Positions 50,337-61,305 are shown, counted from the first letter of the stretch. The stretch is DNA of 64,000 nt from Aphanomyces cochlioides (GCA_019828595.1 JAHQRK010000009.1:2542001-2606000), one strand, 5' to 3'. Program-made: numbers and translations. The notes: a model not told the origin generated them from the letters alone.

Positions 50337-53159
50337 GAAATCCACCAAGCATTCAATAACCATTGGTCTGCAGTCATGACTGACGATGACGTCGTGTCAA
50401 ACAGAAACACTGAAGAGCTCAACTCCTTCCTTGGAGTCCTGGAACGCGAACTGTCGGAGGACGAGTCCGCTTCGCTAGATATACCAGTGACAGCGGCGGA
50501 ACTCGCTCAATCCATAAGAACAATGAATCCACACAAGTCGCCTGGCATCGATGGATTCCCAGCTTGTTTTTACCAAGTGGACTCACTTCTCTTCGGCGAA
50601 ATTCTACGAATTGTGTTTCAAGATCGAAGTCGCAAGGGAAGCTTACTTGACTTCCAGCGATGGTCAGCAATCTCATTGCTCTTCAAGGGCGGCAACCGTC
50701 GGAATCCCGCCAACTATCGTCCCATTGCATTGATTCCAGTGGAGGTGAAGGTCTTGTCGAGAGCTTTGGCCTACAGGCTATCGCATGTATTGCCAAGTAT
50801 CATCCAACCAGAGCAAAATGGATTCGTCAAAGGCAGACGTATTCATGATCACGTCATTTTCCTTCAAGATCTTCAGCATTATTGCACAATATTCAGTGAA
50901 GAAGCTTACGCCATGTTCTTGGATTTCGAGAAAGCTTATGACCGCGTGAACCACAACTTCATGTATCAAGTACTCCAAAAGTTTAATGTGGGAGACAACT
51001 TTATTAACTGGATCAAACTCCTCTACAAAGACACCAAAGTAAGTTTGAACATCAATGGAGAACTTACACAGCCGTTCCATCCAACGCGGGGAGTCAAGCA
51101 AGGCGACCCTTTGTCTTCAATGTTGTTTGTGATGACGATCGAGCCACTTGCACAATTGTTGCGCAACCACCCGGAGCGCGGCTTCGCCTTTTCCAACGCA
51201 GAAGGAGGGATCGCTTCGGTCCTCTTGTTCGCAGACGACACAACCCTTGTTTCTGGATCTCTGGTAGACCTTGAAGCGCAATTGCAACTTGTCGACAAGT
51301 TTTGTCGTCACTCTGGTGCCAAGTTAAACAGGAGCAAAAGCAAAGTACTCACTCTCGACAGCAAACAGCCCGTTGTCCACCACCCGAGATTGAATATGGT
51401 TCCCAGTGGATTTCCAGTCAAGTATCTGGGCATCCACCTAGGTCATAACTTGGATCCAAACCTACAAATCAAAACCATCACCGACAAGTTCTACAAATCC
51501 TTCACCACTTGGGCGTGTCGAGCGAGAACGATCAAAGGTCGAAGATTACTCGTAAACACCATGCTCCTATCACAGTTGTGGCATTACACCATGGTTTTAC
51601 CAATTCAAGACAGTACCATTCAGCAGTGGCAATCCATGGTGAACAAATTTGTTCTCAGTCGCAGGACTCAAACGACAGAAAAATATCTGGCTCTTGCTGC
51701 TGGTGGCCTTGTGCACGACCCAAAAATTGGCTTGAAAGTGCCTCACATAGCCTCAACTATTCGCAAACAACGACTCATACGGCTCCAGCTTCTAGTCAAA
51801 GAGGAGCATGATACATCGCAATCGTGGGCAATTTTACCTTCAGATCGATTGCGCCGATGTATGAGCCCATATTCTCGTAATGATCGGTGGGATTTCTTGG
51901 TATACCATCCATCGCTCAACAACAAGCTTGTCCAACGCAATTTGCTGTCGCCATTATGGCAAGACATTTGGAAGCATTGGGCCAAAATTCCAATGACTGC
52001 CAAAACGCCACATGAACCTACAATTCATCAGATGATCCAAATGCCGATTTGGTTGTCGTCGCACCCACTGTTCCAAGTGTCCGGTCGAGAGGGGACGTCT
52101 TCCTTGGCGATCAAGTTGAAAAATCATCGCGATTGGTATCGTCACTTGGCCCGCAGTGGCTTTCAAAGCTTGCAAGATTTCTTGACTCCAACAAGGACAT
52201 GGCCAACCTACGACGAATTCAAAGCCATGATGACCGCACTCGAAGACGACTTTGTCGATGACTCACCAATTCCAACGAGTTTCCAACACTTCTACAAGCT
52301 CTTGACCTCAATGGCAACCGATGTTTGGACTCAGGCCGTGCCGGTTGCAGGTGCAGTTCCACGTAGTCCTGAACAACAAAGCTTCATTGTCTTTCGACAC
52401 AATGAACAAGACATACCTTTCTGTTCCTGGACAGCCAAGATACTGAAGCAGATAACCTTCCATGCACCGCCAATGACGAAGAAGCATCCCCTAGAAACAT
52501 CAATGAGACCAGACAAGAAAACGATCAGCGTTTACCTGTCGAGATACGTCAAGCCATTGTCCAAGATTGTTACACCAGTTCAGGCGGACGTTTGGTTTCG
52601 TGCTATCTATGACATTCTTCCCGTTAGCGACAAGTTTCGATTCATGGAATCTGCTCACCCCAATGCTGTACAATGCTGCTATCCCCAGTGCTACGAACGC
52701 GAGACTAAGCAGCATCTATTCATGGATTGCCGACGGATCCGCAGTGTTTGGTTACCTCACAGAGAAGCTTGGGGTCCATTCGGAGTACGCTTCAGTTGGG
52801 ATTGGATTGAAAATCTTGACTCCTTTCAAGTCGCAAGGCGTTGGTCTTCGCACAAGGACTTGTTGCACCAGTTATGGTTCATGTTGATGTGCACCATCCT
52901 TCATCTCCTATGGACACACCGCAACCGAGTCAAATTCGACAATGCTCCAACACCATACATACCTGCTCTCAATGATATCGCGTTCACGTTTTGGAGTTCA
53001 AACGTTCGCCGATGGCTTCGTCAAAATGACGATGAGCAGACGCTCCAAACCGTCAACCGCATTCTTGTTGTCCTAAAACGACAAACTCAATACAAGGAAT
53101 ATTTCAAACGACATACCAAGGCGTTTGCAAGTCATGGACGCGGAGGATCAACTTCATAA
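50337..53159 (+). CDS. LINE-B ORF2 fragment: reverse transcriptase to C-terminus, open
   Basis: 940 codons from EIHQAFNNHW to the normal stop. It contains the full reverse transcriptase (KSPGIDG, FLDFEKAYDR, GVKQGDPLS, FADDTTL) and the zf-RVT domain, and continues through the region where copy 1 is frameshifted (RSVWLPHREAWGPFG). It therefore gives the correct C-terminal sequence of the family. The endonuclease is missing. The frame runs on into the satellite by chance from 50109. Substitutions against copy 1 include Gly for Glu (FLGVLE) and Thr for Pro (DSTIQQW). Confidence 0.88.
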   Translation, partial: EIHQAFNNHWSAVMTDDDVVSNRNTEELNSFLGVLERELSEDESASLDIPVTAAELAQSIRTMNPHKSPGIDGFPACFYQVDSLLFGEILRIVFQDRSRKGSLLDFQRWSAISLLFKGGNRRNPANYRPIALIPVEVKVLSRALAYRLSHVLPSIIQPEQNGFVKGRRIHDHVIFLQDLQHYCTIFSEEAYAMFLDFEKAYDRVNHNFMYQVLQKFNVGDNFINWIKLLYKDTKVSLNINGELTQPFHPTRGVKQGDPLSSMLFVMTIEPLAQLLRNHPERGFAFSNAEGGIASVLLFADDTTLVSGSLVDLEAQLQLVDKFCRHSGAKLNRSKSKVLTLDSKQPVVHHPRLNMVPSGFPVKYLGIHLGHNLDPNLQIKTITDKFYKSFTTWACRARTIKGRRLLVNTMLLSQLWHYTMVLPIQDSTIQQWQSMVNKFVLSRRTQTTEKYLALAAGGLVHDPKIGLKVPHIASTIRKQRLIRLQLLVKEEHDTSQSWAILPSDRLRRCMSPYSRNDRWDFLVYHPSLNNKLVQRNLLSPLWQDIWKHWAKIPMTAKTPHEPTIHQMIQMPIWLSSHPLFQVSGREGTSSLAIKLKNHRDWYRHLARSGFQSLQDFLTPTRTWPTYDEFKAMMTALEDDFVDDSPIPTSFQHFYKLLTSMATDVWTQAVPVAGAVPRSPEQQSFIVFRHNEQDIPFCSWTAKILKQITFHAPPMTKKHPLETSMRPDKKTISVYLSRYVKPLSKIVTPVQADVWFRAIYDILPVSDKFRFMESAHPNAVQCCYPQCYERETKQHLFMDCRRIRSVWLPHREAWGPFGVRFSWDWIENLDSFQVARRWSSHKDLLHQLWFMLMCTILHLLWTHRNRVKFDNAPTPYIPALNDIAFTFWSSNVRRWLRQNDDEQTLQTVNRILVVLKRQTQYKEYFKRHTKAFASHGRGGSTS

Positions 53160-55461
53160 AAATCGACTCGCCTTCTTCAGCCAACATAAAGCCGCTCCAA
53201 ATTTCAAGAGTGGATTTGAACTTGATCGATCCAATGCAAATTCAAACTAAATTTTCAAGTTAGAAGTGATTCTAGCTGACCAACTTACTTGCAGCCAAGG
53301 CAAACTTGAAATCAAACCAAAAAACACAAGAAAAATTGGTAATTCAAGGCTGAATTACAAAATTAAGAATTTGGGCAGCGCTTCGCGTGAAATCGGCGAG
53401 AAATTTCTTGAAGACTTAGCGATTTTCAGAAGGTTTCGTCGCAAATCAAAAGCAAACTAAGCAAAAGTCAAGCCACAAAGACAAAGAAGAAACTTACCGA
53501 AAGTTGGTGAACGGGCCGCCCATAGCTGCGCTCGTGTGCTAACCCCCACGTTTCTTCGCGCTTTCTTGAAGTCGAAAATCGCCAAACTTGATCGCCAACA
53601 AACACAAAAAGCAAATATCGTGCGCGCTCGCCACCCTACACAAACAAGTCATCAAAGCCAAAGTCGCCAAACCTCCTTTTCCGACGAAGTCTTGATTTGA
53701 CCGCTACCCCCGGGGGCTCCAACAAAGGAGTAAAAAGAAAGGGACACCCAAAATCAAGGCCAAAGGCCGAAAGGCATAAAGCCATAAAGAGACAAACCCA
53801 CAAAGAGGCAAACCCAAAGCACTCAATCCACTTCCACGGACACGAACTGACCAGGTTCTTAGCCCTGCATCCATGCATGAAGGGAGTCAGCCAACATACA
53901 CTTCCGCAGAACTGTCCGGCTCCATGAATTGAGGCCAAAAAATGTCGAAGCAAGTCAACCGCTACCCTCAGACCGGGGTCATTGCGAGAAGACGTCCATA
54001 TGCGTAGAGAGCCCTCCAGGAAGGCCCCCATCGCTGGCAGTTCAGACTCCTTCTACCACCCCTTCCTCCGACGAGCGAAGTACACAGGATGGTCGCCATT
54101 CGGAGCCATAGCTTCAAAAAACCAAGTCTTGAACGCCTTGATGTCTTCAACGCCTTGAAATTCTTCCTTGGAAACGCCCATCGTAGCAGCAGCACCACGA
54201 ACATGGAGAGGAAGCAGCCAAAGCACCATGAGCGTAGAGACGAAAGCGACAGCGACACGGCCAAAACAGAGACAAGCGAGCAGCCACACGGCAGACACGA
54301 CAGCGACAGCGACACGGCCACAACAGAGACAAGCGAGCAGTCACACGGCAGACACGACAGAGACAGCGACACGGCCAAGACAGAGATAAGCGAGCAATCA
54401 CACGACAGAGACAGCGACACGGCCAAGACAGAGACAAGCGAGCAGCCACACGGCAGAGACGACAGAGACAGCGACACGGCCACAACAGATACAAGCGAGC
54501 AATCACACAGCAGACACGACAGAGACAGCGACACGGCCAAGACAGAGACAAGCGAGCAGCCACACGGCAGACACGACAGAGACAGCGACACGGCCAAGAC
54601 AGAGACAAGCGAGCAGCCACACGGCAGAGACGACAGCGACGGCAACAACGACGATCGAACAGCGAGACAGGAGAACACGAGAGACGCAGCAACAAGTGTG
54701 GCGCAAAGCAGGAACACAACGAGGCAGGTCGAGCTTCAAGGCAGAGGGAACAACGTCGGACAAGCAAGGCCAAACCACGGACGAGAAGGAACGCAAACGA
54801 GAGGCAAGCAACCAAAGCGAGGCAACGGAGAGGCAGCCTGACGGTGTGTTGGGCAGCAGGCAAATCGGAAAATGAACCCGCAGCCATTAAATCCACAAGG
54901 AAGTTCTCCAATCTCATCCTCAAGAATTTCACACTACCCAACGAGTGGACTCCAAGACGCCCTATACAAAAATCAAGATACAAGATGTGGCCGAAGAAAC
55001 ATTTGGACACAGCGCACCCATGTTCCGACAATGACGCGCCATTGAGACAAGAAATCTGCTCCGTCCAAGATGAGTCCAACCAACATGTGGATATTTCCTA
55101 TGGCACTGGTCCCGTCCAAGATGAGTCAAGCCAACATTTGGGAGTTCTCCAGATGATGGCCCCGTCCAAGATTATTCCACAGCCATCTGATGACGAAGAA
55201 CAGACACTTCTGTCCCATGTCTACAACACCCAAGACCAGTCACCTTGTCACGAAACATGATGACCCTCACCCAAGTCCAAGATTCGACGTGTCAAGTGTC
55301 AACATTGCACTGTATCAACTGATACAACAGAAATCAAGTTTCAAGAGGTAAAACTTCTTGAGTTCAAATCTCACAAGCACCAATATTATTCACTCAAGAG
55401 TGATTAATGACGGTCATTACTATTTAGCGTATAATTAAATTCAATATACGCGATTGTACAC
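53160..55461 (+). other. LINE-B long 3' region, copy 2
   Basis: Same 2.3-kb region as at 29019-31320 with no structural difference seen. The 250-codon repetitive frame is at 54089-54841 and the antisense coding-like segment at 54053-54181. Confidence 0.7.
54242..54641. repeat. 57-bp minisatellite, LINE-B copy 2
   Basis: Same seven-unit array, including the shortened 48-bp unit, as in LINE-B copy 1. The array has not changed length since the two copies separated. Confidence 0.85.
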
Positions 55462-55475
55462 TGAGCTATACGACC
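55462..55475. repeat. 14-bp target-site duplication
   Basis: tgagctatacgacc between LINE-B copy 2 and LINE-C copy 5. Confidence 0.9.
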
Positions 55476-57167
55476 TCCCTGAAGACTCGGTCGCCAAGTG
55501 GCAGTCAATGGTGTACAAGTTCATCTTGACAAGAAAGCGACACAAGGAAGACAAGCACATGTCCTTGATCAACTCTGGCGTGGCGTATCATCCCAGCCTG
55601 GGTCTCAGGATTCCGCATATTGCGTCAAGAATTCGTGCTCAACGTGTTCAGCGACTTCAATTCCTTGTTCAGACCGACAACGAAGAACCATCGTTATGGT
55701 CTGTTCTCCCGAAGCAGCTCTTTCGAAGGTGCATGGAGCCGTTCGCAAGATACTCGTCGTGGGACTGCCTCATGTATCATCCCAACCACAACACAAATCA
55801 CATGCGACTTGAAGTACTCCCTATGTTGTGGCGGAAAATCTGGGCCAACTGGCATCGTATCCCCCTTACGCGCAAATGTCCTGAAACGCCGACACAATCT
55901 CAGCTCCCTACCATGTCTGTTTGGCTGCAAATTCATCCGCTGTTTTTGGTTCCTGGTTCCAATGGACCAACCTCGCTTGCTGTCGCCCTCAAACATCATC
56001 GTCCCTTCTACAAGTTCCTCGCCCAAGAAGGCTTGCATTGCTTGGACGATTTCGTCACCACACAACGCGTGTGGCCCTCCTATGAAGAATTCAAGTTGCA
56101 AATGGAGCCTTACGTTTGGCGGTTCCCTGGCGATGATTTTCCACGCGTGTTTCGCCATTTGTACTCCCTGCTTTCACTCATTGCGACCACTGTATGGCAA
56201 GTACTGGGTATCCCTCTCGTGGAAGCTGTGCCTCCCAATCATGAAGTTCAAATCCCCGTCGGACAAGTTTGGAAGAATGTCTTTGTTCCTTTTCAACAAT
56301 GGCCGCGCAAGTACATCCGATCGATTTGCTTTTGCGCGCCACTACTCACCAAACAGCACCCCTTGTCGAGCGATTCAAGAAACAATGATTTGGCGATCAA
56401 GAAATACATGAACAAGACTGTGAAACCTTTGATGCGATATCCAACTCCTGTTCAAGCCGATGTGTGGTGGCGAATCTTGTTTCGGATGCTACCCGTCAAC
56501 TCTCGCTTCTTTTTCCTTCAAGACACCAACCCTAGCATTATCGAATGCTCCTTTCCTGGTTGCTCAGCCGTCGAAACGATACAACACATCCTGTTCGACT
56601 GCAAGTTTTGTCAAGCCTGTGTGGAATTGGCATCAAGCAGCGTGGCGGCCGTTTGGTATTCCATTTACATGGAATACGATTATCAACCTCGACGAATTCG
56701 CGGTTTCTGAAGAATGGGTGTCTCATTTTTCAGTGATTCGTCGTTTGTGGGTCCTTCTCGTTTCATCTTTGCTACGGGACTTTTGGATTCATCGCAATCG
56801 AACCAAGTTTGAAGGCAAAACAGTGCCATACATCCAGGCGGTCAAGGAAGTATCTCTTGTTTCGTGGACCGCAAATATCAGACGAATGCTCCGTGATCCT
56901 ACAATGGACAGTGATGAAGCAATGCAAGTCTCCGAGATAGTCGAAAAACTCAAGTCTCATACCAACTACACTTGGTTTTGGGAGAAGAACTTGCGAGCGA
57001 CACTTGTGTAAAGAAGTCTCAAGATTTCAAGACAATGCAAGAGCTCAATCGAACTCACGCAACGATTCAAGTGGCTTTCGAGTAGAACTTAGTAGTCCTT
57101 GTTCCCCATTGGGTCGTCTAGGCAAATATTTATAGGGGTTAAAGGTCAAATATACCCCGATTGTCAT
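55476..57167 (+). mobile_element. LINE-C copy 5, 5'-truncated
   Basis: Same truncation point as the other complete LINE-C copies. Like copy 4 it follows LINE-B and has TGG at the Trp site. Confidence 0.9.
55478..57011 (+). pseudogene. LINE-C ORF2 fragment, 1-bp insertion
   Basis: An extra T in the run at about 56605-56608 (gcaagttttgtc against gcaagtttgtc) shifts the frame inside the zf-RVT-like domain. The first frame ends at 56710, and the original C-terminus continues in the next frame to 57011. The Trp codon itself is intact. One more change against copy 4 is Met for Leu (ctatgttgtgg near 55823). Confidence 0.85.
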
Positions 57168-57181
57168 TGAGCTATACGACC
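57168..57181. repeat. 14-bp target-site duplication
   Basis: tgagctatacgacc at the LINE-C copy 5 3' end. Confidence 0.9.
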
Positions 57182-58181
57182 TATTACACTTATTCCCATA
57201 CACACCACATCACACAACACACGTTCTCAAACACATTGACACACACACTTTTTTCCACACACACAAGAAACCTACAACATATCCCACACACCATCCACTC
57301 TCCCAACAAAACAAAACCTACGCAATTCAATTTGGCATCCGCTCGTCGTCAGCCCTCGACAGTCCCAAGCTTCATTCCTCGTGTCCTCTGTCCATATCCT
57401 TTTACACGCATACTATTTAATTATAAACGTTATTATTAGCAGAGAGTTTTGACCTACATTTTCGTCTTTAAAGTCATGTTTCTCAAACGCTAAAATGTTT
57501 TCCAAGTTATTTCTTATTGCATGCAAATCCTCATGAAATTCTTATTCGGCGGGTCAAATTTCTTATCAAAACTCAAATACTTTGCTTCAGTATGGAGAAA
57601 CGTTCATCGTCGTTGTCGACCACTGTCAAGTGGCTCATTCATATAACGCCAACAAGCCAGGACAGAGCTTTGTGAAGGCAAAGCTACACGATCTTGAAAA
57701 GATTGTCGATCCCATTCGAGATGCTTCGTTTTGTTTATCCGTGTAGATTCCTATTTACATGTATTTTGGATGCATGCCTTGGCTGCCACGTTGAGGTGAT
57801 TCAAATGAAATTCACAGACTCAGAGATCATTGCAAACGATTGCATGACTACATCAAGACATGTCGGCGTATCTCGATGTGTCAACCATCGTAAACACACG
57901 AGCGTTTGGAGCAAGTCTCGCGAAGAGACTCAACAGAACAAAAACAAGACTGCATTTGTCTTGTCAAGAGTATAGATGGACACTGCAGATGGACCACAGT
58001 CCGTGAAAGAGAGATTCAAGGAATGTCTTATCCATATGTGCGTAGAGGTGAGCACCTCTTTTCGTGCTGGACGTGGCATGAGGTGACTAGTAAGAGCTGA
58101 GAAGAATACAGGAGGAATCCTAAGGAAAGGCAAGAATGTTGGGAGGAGAGGACGAAATCGGAGAAAAGGGGAAAAAACGTT
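57182..58181. other. tRNA-Ile spacer, copy 5
   Basis: 1000 bp. A private change tattacactt (others tattatactt) lies next to the duplication. It shares actagtaagag with spacer 4 and has 6 T like spacers 1 and 2. Confidence 0.75.
57537..57746 (+). pseudogene. EF-P-like fragment, spacer copy 5 (tentative)
   Basis: Fifth copy of the 70-codon segment, as in spacer 1. Confidence 0.3.
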
Positions 58182-58253
58182 GGTCATACTGGGGCTCGAA
58201 CCCAGGACCCTGGCGTTATTAGCACCATGCTCTACCGACTGAGCTATACGACC
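58182..58253 (-). tRNA. tRNA-Ile (AAT), copy 5
   Basis: Identical to copy 1. LINE-A copy 6 abuts its 5' end. Confidence 0.95.
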
Positions 58254-58305
58254 AGTTTCCAATTTGCCAGCTACCCCGCAGTACCACTCTACGCTATCTG
58301 ACAAT

Positions 58306-61305
58306 ATGGTTGCTACCCGCTCGACCAACCCTCGTGCCCCATCTTGCTCCTCCGCGTTCTCTCCCTCGGCGTCCAGCCCCAGTGATATGGACGTCATCGT
58401 CGTTGCTGACCCATCCCCAAGCGATACCGACATGGCGTCGTCGTTGGAAGAGGACGTCGACGATGCTTCCAACGCTTCGCATCATGACGCGTCTACGAAT
58501 CCGCTCCCTACTCCAACGCGCGTTCCGTTTCCACGTCAACGTGCAACCCCTTCGAAACCGCGCCGTTTTGAACCCTTGCCTGTGACTCGCTCGACGAAGG
58601 CTTGCGATCCCGCGAATGATCCAACGACCTCTGACACTTGCGACGAAGCCTGGCAAGACGGCGTTCCAACCTCGGAAGATGTGCTCATGACGTCAACGAC
58701 CTTGCCCGAAGAATCTCCATCAACCACGTCCATCGTGAGTGATGGTGGCTTGCCTGGCAAGACTCCGTTGGGTTCTGTTCCTTTCGAGAATGTTCTCTCG
58801 ACGAGTGATAGTGGCTTCTCGAAGACTCGCTCAAGCACCGACGTCAACATGACGACAGGTCAAGGAAGATTCGAGAACAGTCCATCCCTGAGTGAAGGTC
58901 CCTTCTCGAAGAATCCCCCGAGCGACAAGTCCACTCTGGCGACAGGTCAAGATCCCATCGAGACTAGTCGCTCCATGAGTGATGGTCTCTTCTCGAAGAA
59001 TCATCGGGCAAGATCTGGAACAATCGCGAACAACCCTGTGGCCAGTGTTGGTCATGGGAATACTCAAGACCAAGTCACCCATGGAAGCTTCTCGAAGTCC
59101 AACGCGAGTGAAGGTCAAACGTGTGACTCTGTCCACCATGGGACAGGGTCCGGACAAGACCAAGCCTCTGACGCACGCTTGAGTGTTGGTCTGACGCACG
59201 ACTCGGACTCTCACTCAGTCCGCCAGCCATCGTCTCAGGCTTCACCCGGATCGCATTTGGAAAACATTTCTCAATCTGGCGGAGCCCAGACACCTGGCCG
59301 TGGCCAACCCAACAACCGCCAGGCCCCCAACGACGTATGGGCCTTCCAAGCGCAACAGCGGTCTCAGTCTGCCAAGGCCATCAAGACCAAGGACGTTGCT
59401 CCTTACCAGCCCACGATGGAGGAACTCGAACCCCTCCTTCGCAAGCGTGCTGCTGGAACCCTCACGTTTGAAGACACCCTCCCGATCCAGAAGCACTCGG
59501 CGCGCGGCATCGTCGGCTGGTTGCAGATGCCCACGGGTGCACACACGAAGACCATCGATGTTTCAGCTGCCATGGCATCGATCCTTTTCGACAACCAAGC
59601 CCTCGGCCTCGACACTGCGATTGCTGACATTGTGAGATGCGAGAAGGACATCCCGAACCGCATGCTCAAGTGGGGTGTTGCCTCTCACGAAGCGATGACG
59701 AAGCTGCGAGGCATCGCGTTTAAGATTCAAGTCGCTCGAGATGGCTCGTCCCAACACTTCACGATGAACGTTCCGCACGTCCTCGGCGGATTTTTCATGG
59801 ACATCCCTCAAGGCCTTCAAGATCAAGACGAAGAGCGCCTGATCTTCGACGTCATGACCAAGTTGGAGCCACGCTTCCTGTGGGGCTCCTACCCCAACGT
59901 TTCCTCTTCAAGCGGTATGGCGAGCTCTCGGTACCGCCTTTACTTTGAAGGAACCTCCGTACCAACGACCATACAGCGCGACGGCCGTCTCGTCGAAGAA
60001 ATTCTTTTCAAGGGCCGTTGTCTCCGCGTGTACGGTCAAGGGTGGTATTTTCGTGACAAGAACTTGGTTCGTTTGGACCTTGATGCAACGTCCCGCCAAT
60101 ATGGATTGAACAAGCCAGCTCCCAGCCCAACCAACCCGCCTTCTTCGACTCCCAAGGCGCCAAAACGTCGGAAAACTGCGCAAGCCAACCCTCCGCAGTG
60201 GACTGGCGTCAAGGCGTCGAGAGGCAAGCGCAAGAAGACGCAACAGCAAGTGGATTCCCCCGAGCATGGCCGCTCTTGGATTTCGCCCAACATGTTTGAA
60301 GCCCTCGACGAACGTGTGTGTGTCAACCCCGAGGAACACGTTGCTCAGTTTGGCGATTACAAGATCTCAACGATTGTACCCAAGCTGGACGTCTCGGATG
60401 ACCCTCCCCACCTCCCTACGTCCGGTCAATTTGTCGGCGGCACCAAGATCCAAGATGGCGTTCCCAAGCGCATAGAAATGTCTCTTGACGAAATTCTCGC
60501 CGAACTACAAGACCTCGACACCAAGACAGCCAAAGTTCCATTGCATCTCTCAACCCAAGTCGAAGATGCAGTGACCAACAGCTCGTTCAACCTTGCCCAA
60601 CTCATCAACGACGGCCGCGTCGACATGCTGTGTAGCCATCTCGAGCGTTCCCCGATTGAATTTGGCTTGCAACTGCACCGACTTTTTGATGAAGACCGTG
60701 CATGCTTTGAGTACTTTGTGAGACAACGCCTCCTCCATCGGTGGCTTCGAGCGACTTGGGGTGGAGACAAACCGTTCTCCCAGCTGTACTCATTGACGTG
60801 GGGTGTGCGTATGACCCGCGAGCACGTTCAAGCCATCTTCAGCAACATCGAGCTATTCAAGAACATCGACTTCATCGATACTACCATTGACGGCGACGAG
60901 ATTTCCCTCCACCGCGGCGACCTGGAAGAAGTGTTGGCTGTGGCAGAAGTTCTCTTGGCCATTCATGCTCCAACGTACTACAACAGTGATGCTGCGATCG
61001 TGGCCTCTACCAAGTACCCGGTCACTGCACTGGCTTCTCATTTGGGCTCCCGCTGTTTGTCGGGCGTATCGCTATCTGCCATATTGCTTGACACGAGCTT
61101 CGGCCTCTTGATTTGGAATATCATGGAAACGTTGTATGCCGGCGAAGACGAGAAGTCGCGATACGTCTTGACCACGATCCTGGAATTCCATGAGGCTGGC
61201 TCCCTGGACCCCACCTTCGACAACCAAGTGATGTTCCAACCCGACACTCAGACACTCATGCTGGGAGATGTTGCGAACGCAACGTCTGTCGCGTTCCGTG
61301 GCTAA
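58306..61305 (+). CDS. LINE-A ORF1 (copy 6)
   Basis: 999 aa, open, carrying the same two variants as copy 5 (Asp near residue 28, Gly at 185). The FSK repeats, the basic stretch and the C-terminal region are unchanged. Confidence 0.85.
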   Translation: MVATRSTNPRAPSCSSAFSPSASSPSDMDVIVVADPSPSDTDMASSLEEDVDDASNASHHDASTNPLPTPTRVPFPRQRATPSKPRRFEPLPVTRSTKACDPANDPTTSDTCDEAWQDGVPTSEDVLMTSTTLPEESPSTTSIVSDGGLPGKTPLGSVPFENVLSTSDSGFSKTRSSTDVNMTTGQGRFENSPSLSEGPFSKNPPSDKSTLATGQDPIETSRSMSDGLFSKNHRARSGTIANNPVASVGHGNTQDQVTHGSFSKSNASEGQTCDSVHHGTGSGQDQASDARLSVGLTHDSDSHSVRQPSSQASPGSHLENISQSGGAQTPGRGQPNNRQAPNDVWAFQAQQRSQSAKAIKTKDVAPYQPTMEELEPLLRKRAAGTLTFEDTLPIQKHSARGIVGWLQMPTGAHTKTIDVSAAMASILFDNQALGLDTAIADIVRCEKDIPNRMLKWGVASHEAMTKLRGIAFKIQVARDGSSQHFTMNVPHVLGGFFMDIPQGLQDQDEERLIFDVMTKLEPRFLWGSYPNVSSSSGMASSRYRLYFEGTSVPTTIQRDGRLVEEILFKGRCLRVYGQGWYFRDKNLVRLDLDATSRQYGLNKPAPSPTNPPSSTPKAPKRRKTAQANPPQWTGVKASRGKRKKTQQQVDSPEHGRSWISPNMFEALDERVCVNPEEHVAQFGDYKISTIVPKLDVSDDPPHLPTSGQFVGGTKIQDGVPKRIEMSLDEILAELQDLDTKTAKVPLHLSTQVEDAVTNSSFNLAQLINDGRVDMLCSHLERSPIEFGLQLHRLFDEDRACFEYFVRQRLLHRWLRATWGGDKPFSQLYSLTWGVRMTREHVQAIFSNIELFKNIDFIDTTIDGDEISLHRGDLEEVLAVAEVLLAIHAPTYYNSDAAIVASTKYPVTALASHLGSRCLSGVSLSAILLDTSFGLLIWNIMETLYAGEDEKSRYVLTTILEFHEAGSLDPTFDNQVMFQPDTQTLMLGDVANATSVAFRG

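Larger units (their letters stand above)
50337..55461 (+). mobile_element. LINE-B copy 2, 5' part missing
   Basis: This LINE-B copy starts in mid-ORF2 (equivalent to 26194 of copy 1). It is joined to the satellite through the shared hexamer gaaatc at 50337-50342 rather than to the tRNA. Its 3' end and duplication are normal. It differs from copy 1 by few bases, including the absence of the 2-bp insertion. Confidence 0.9.
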
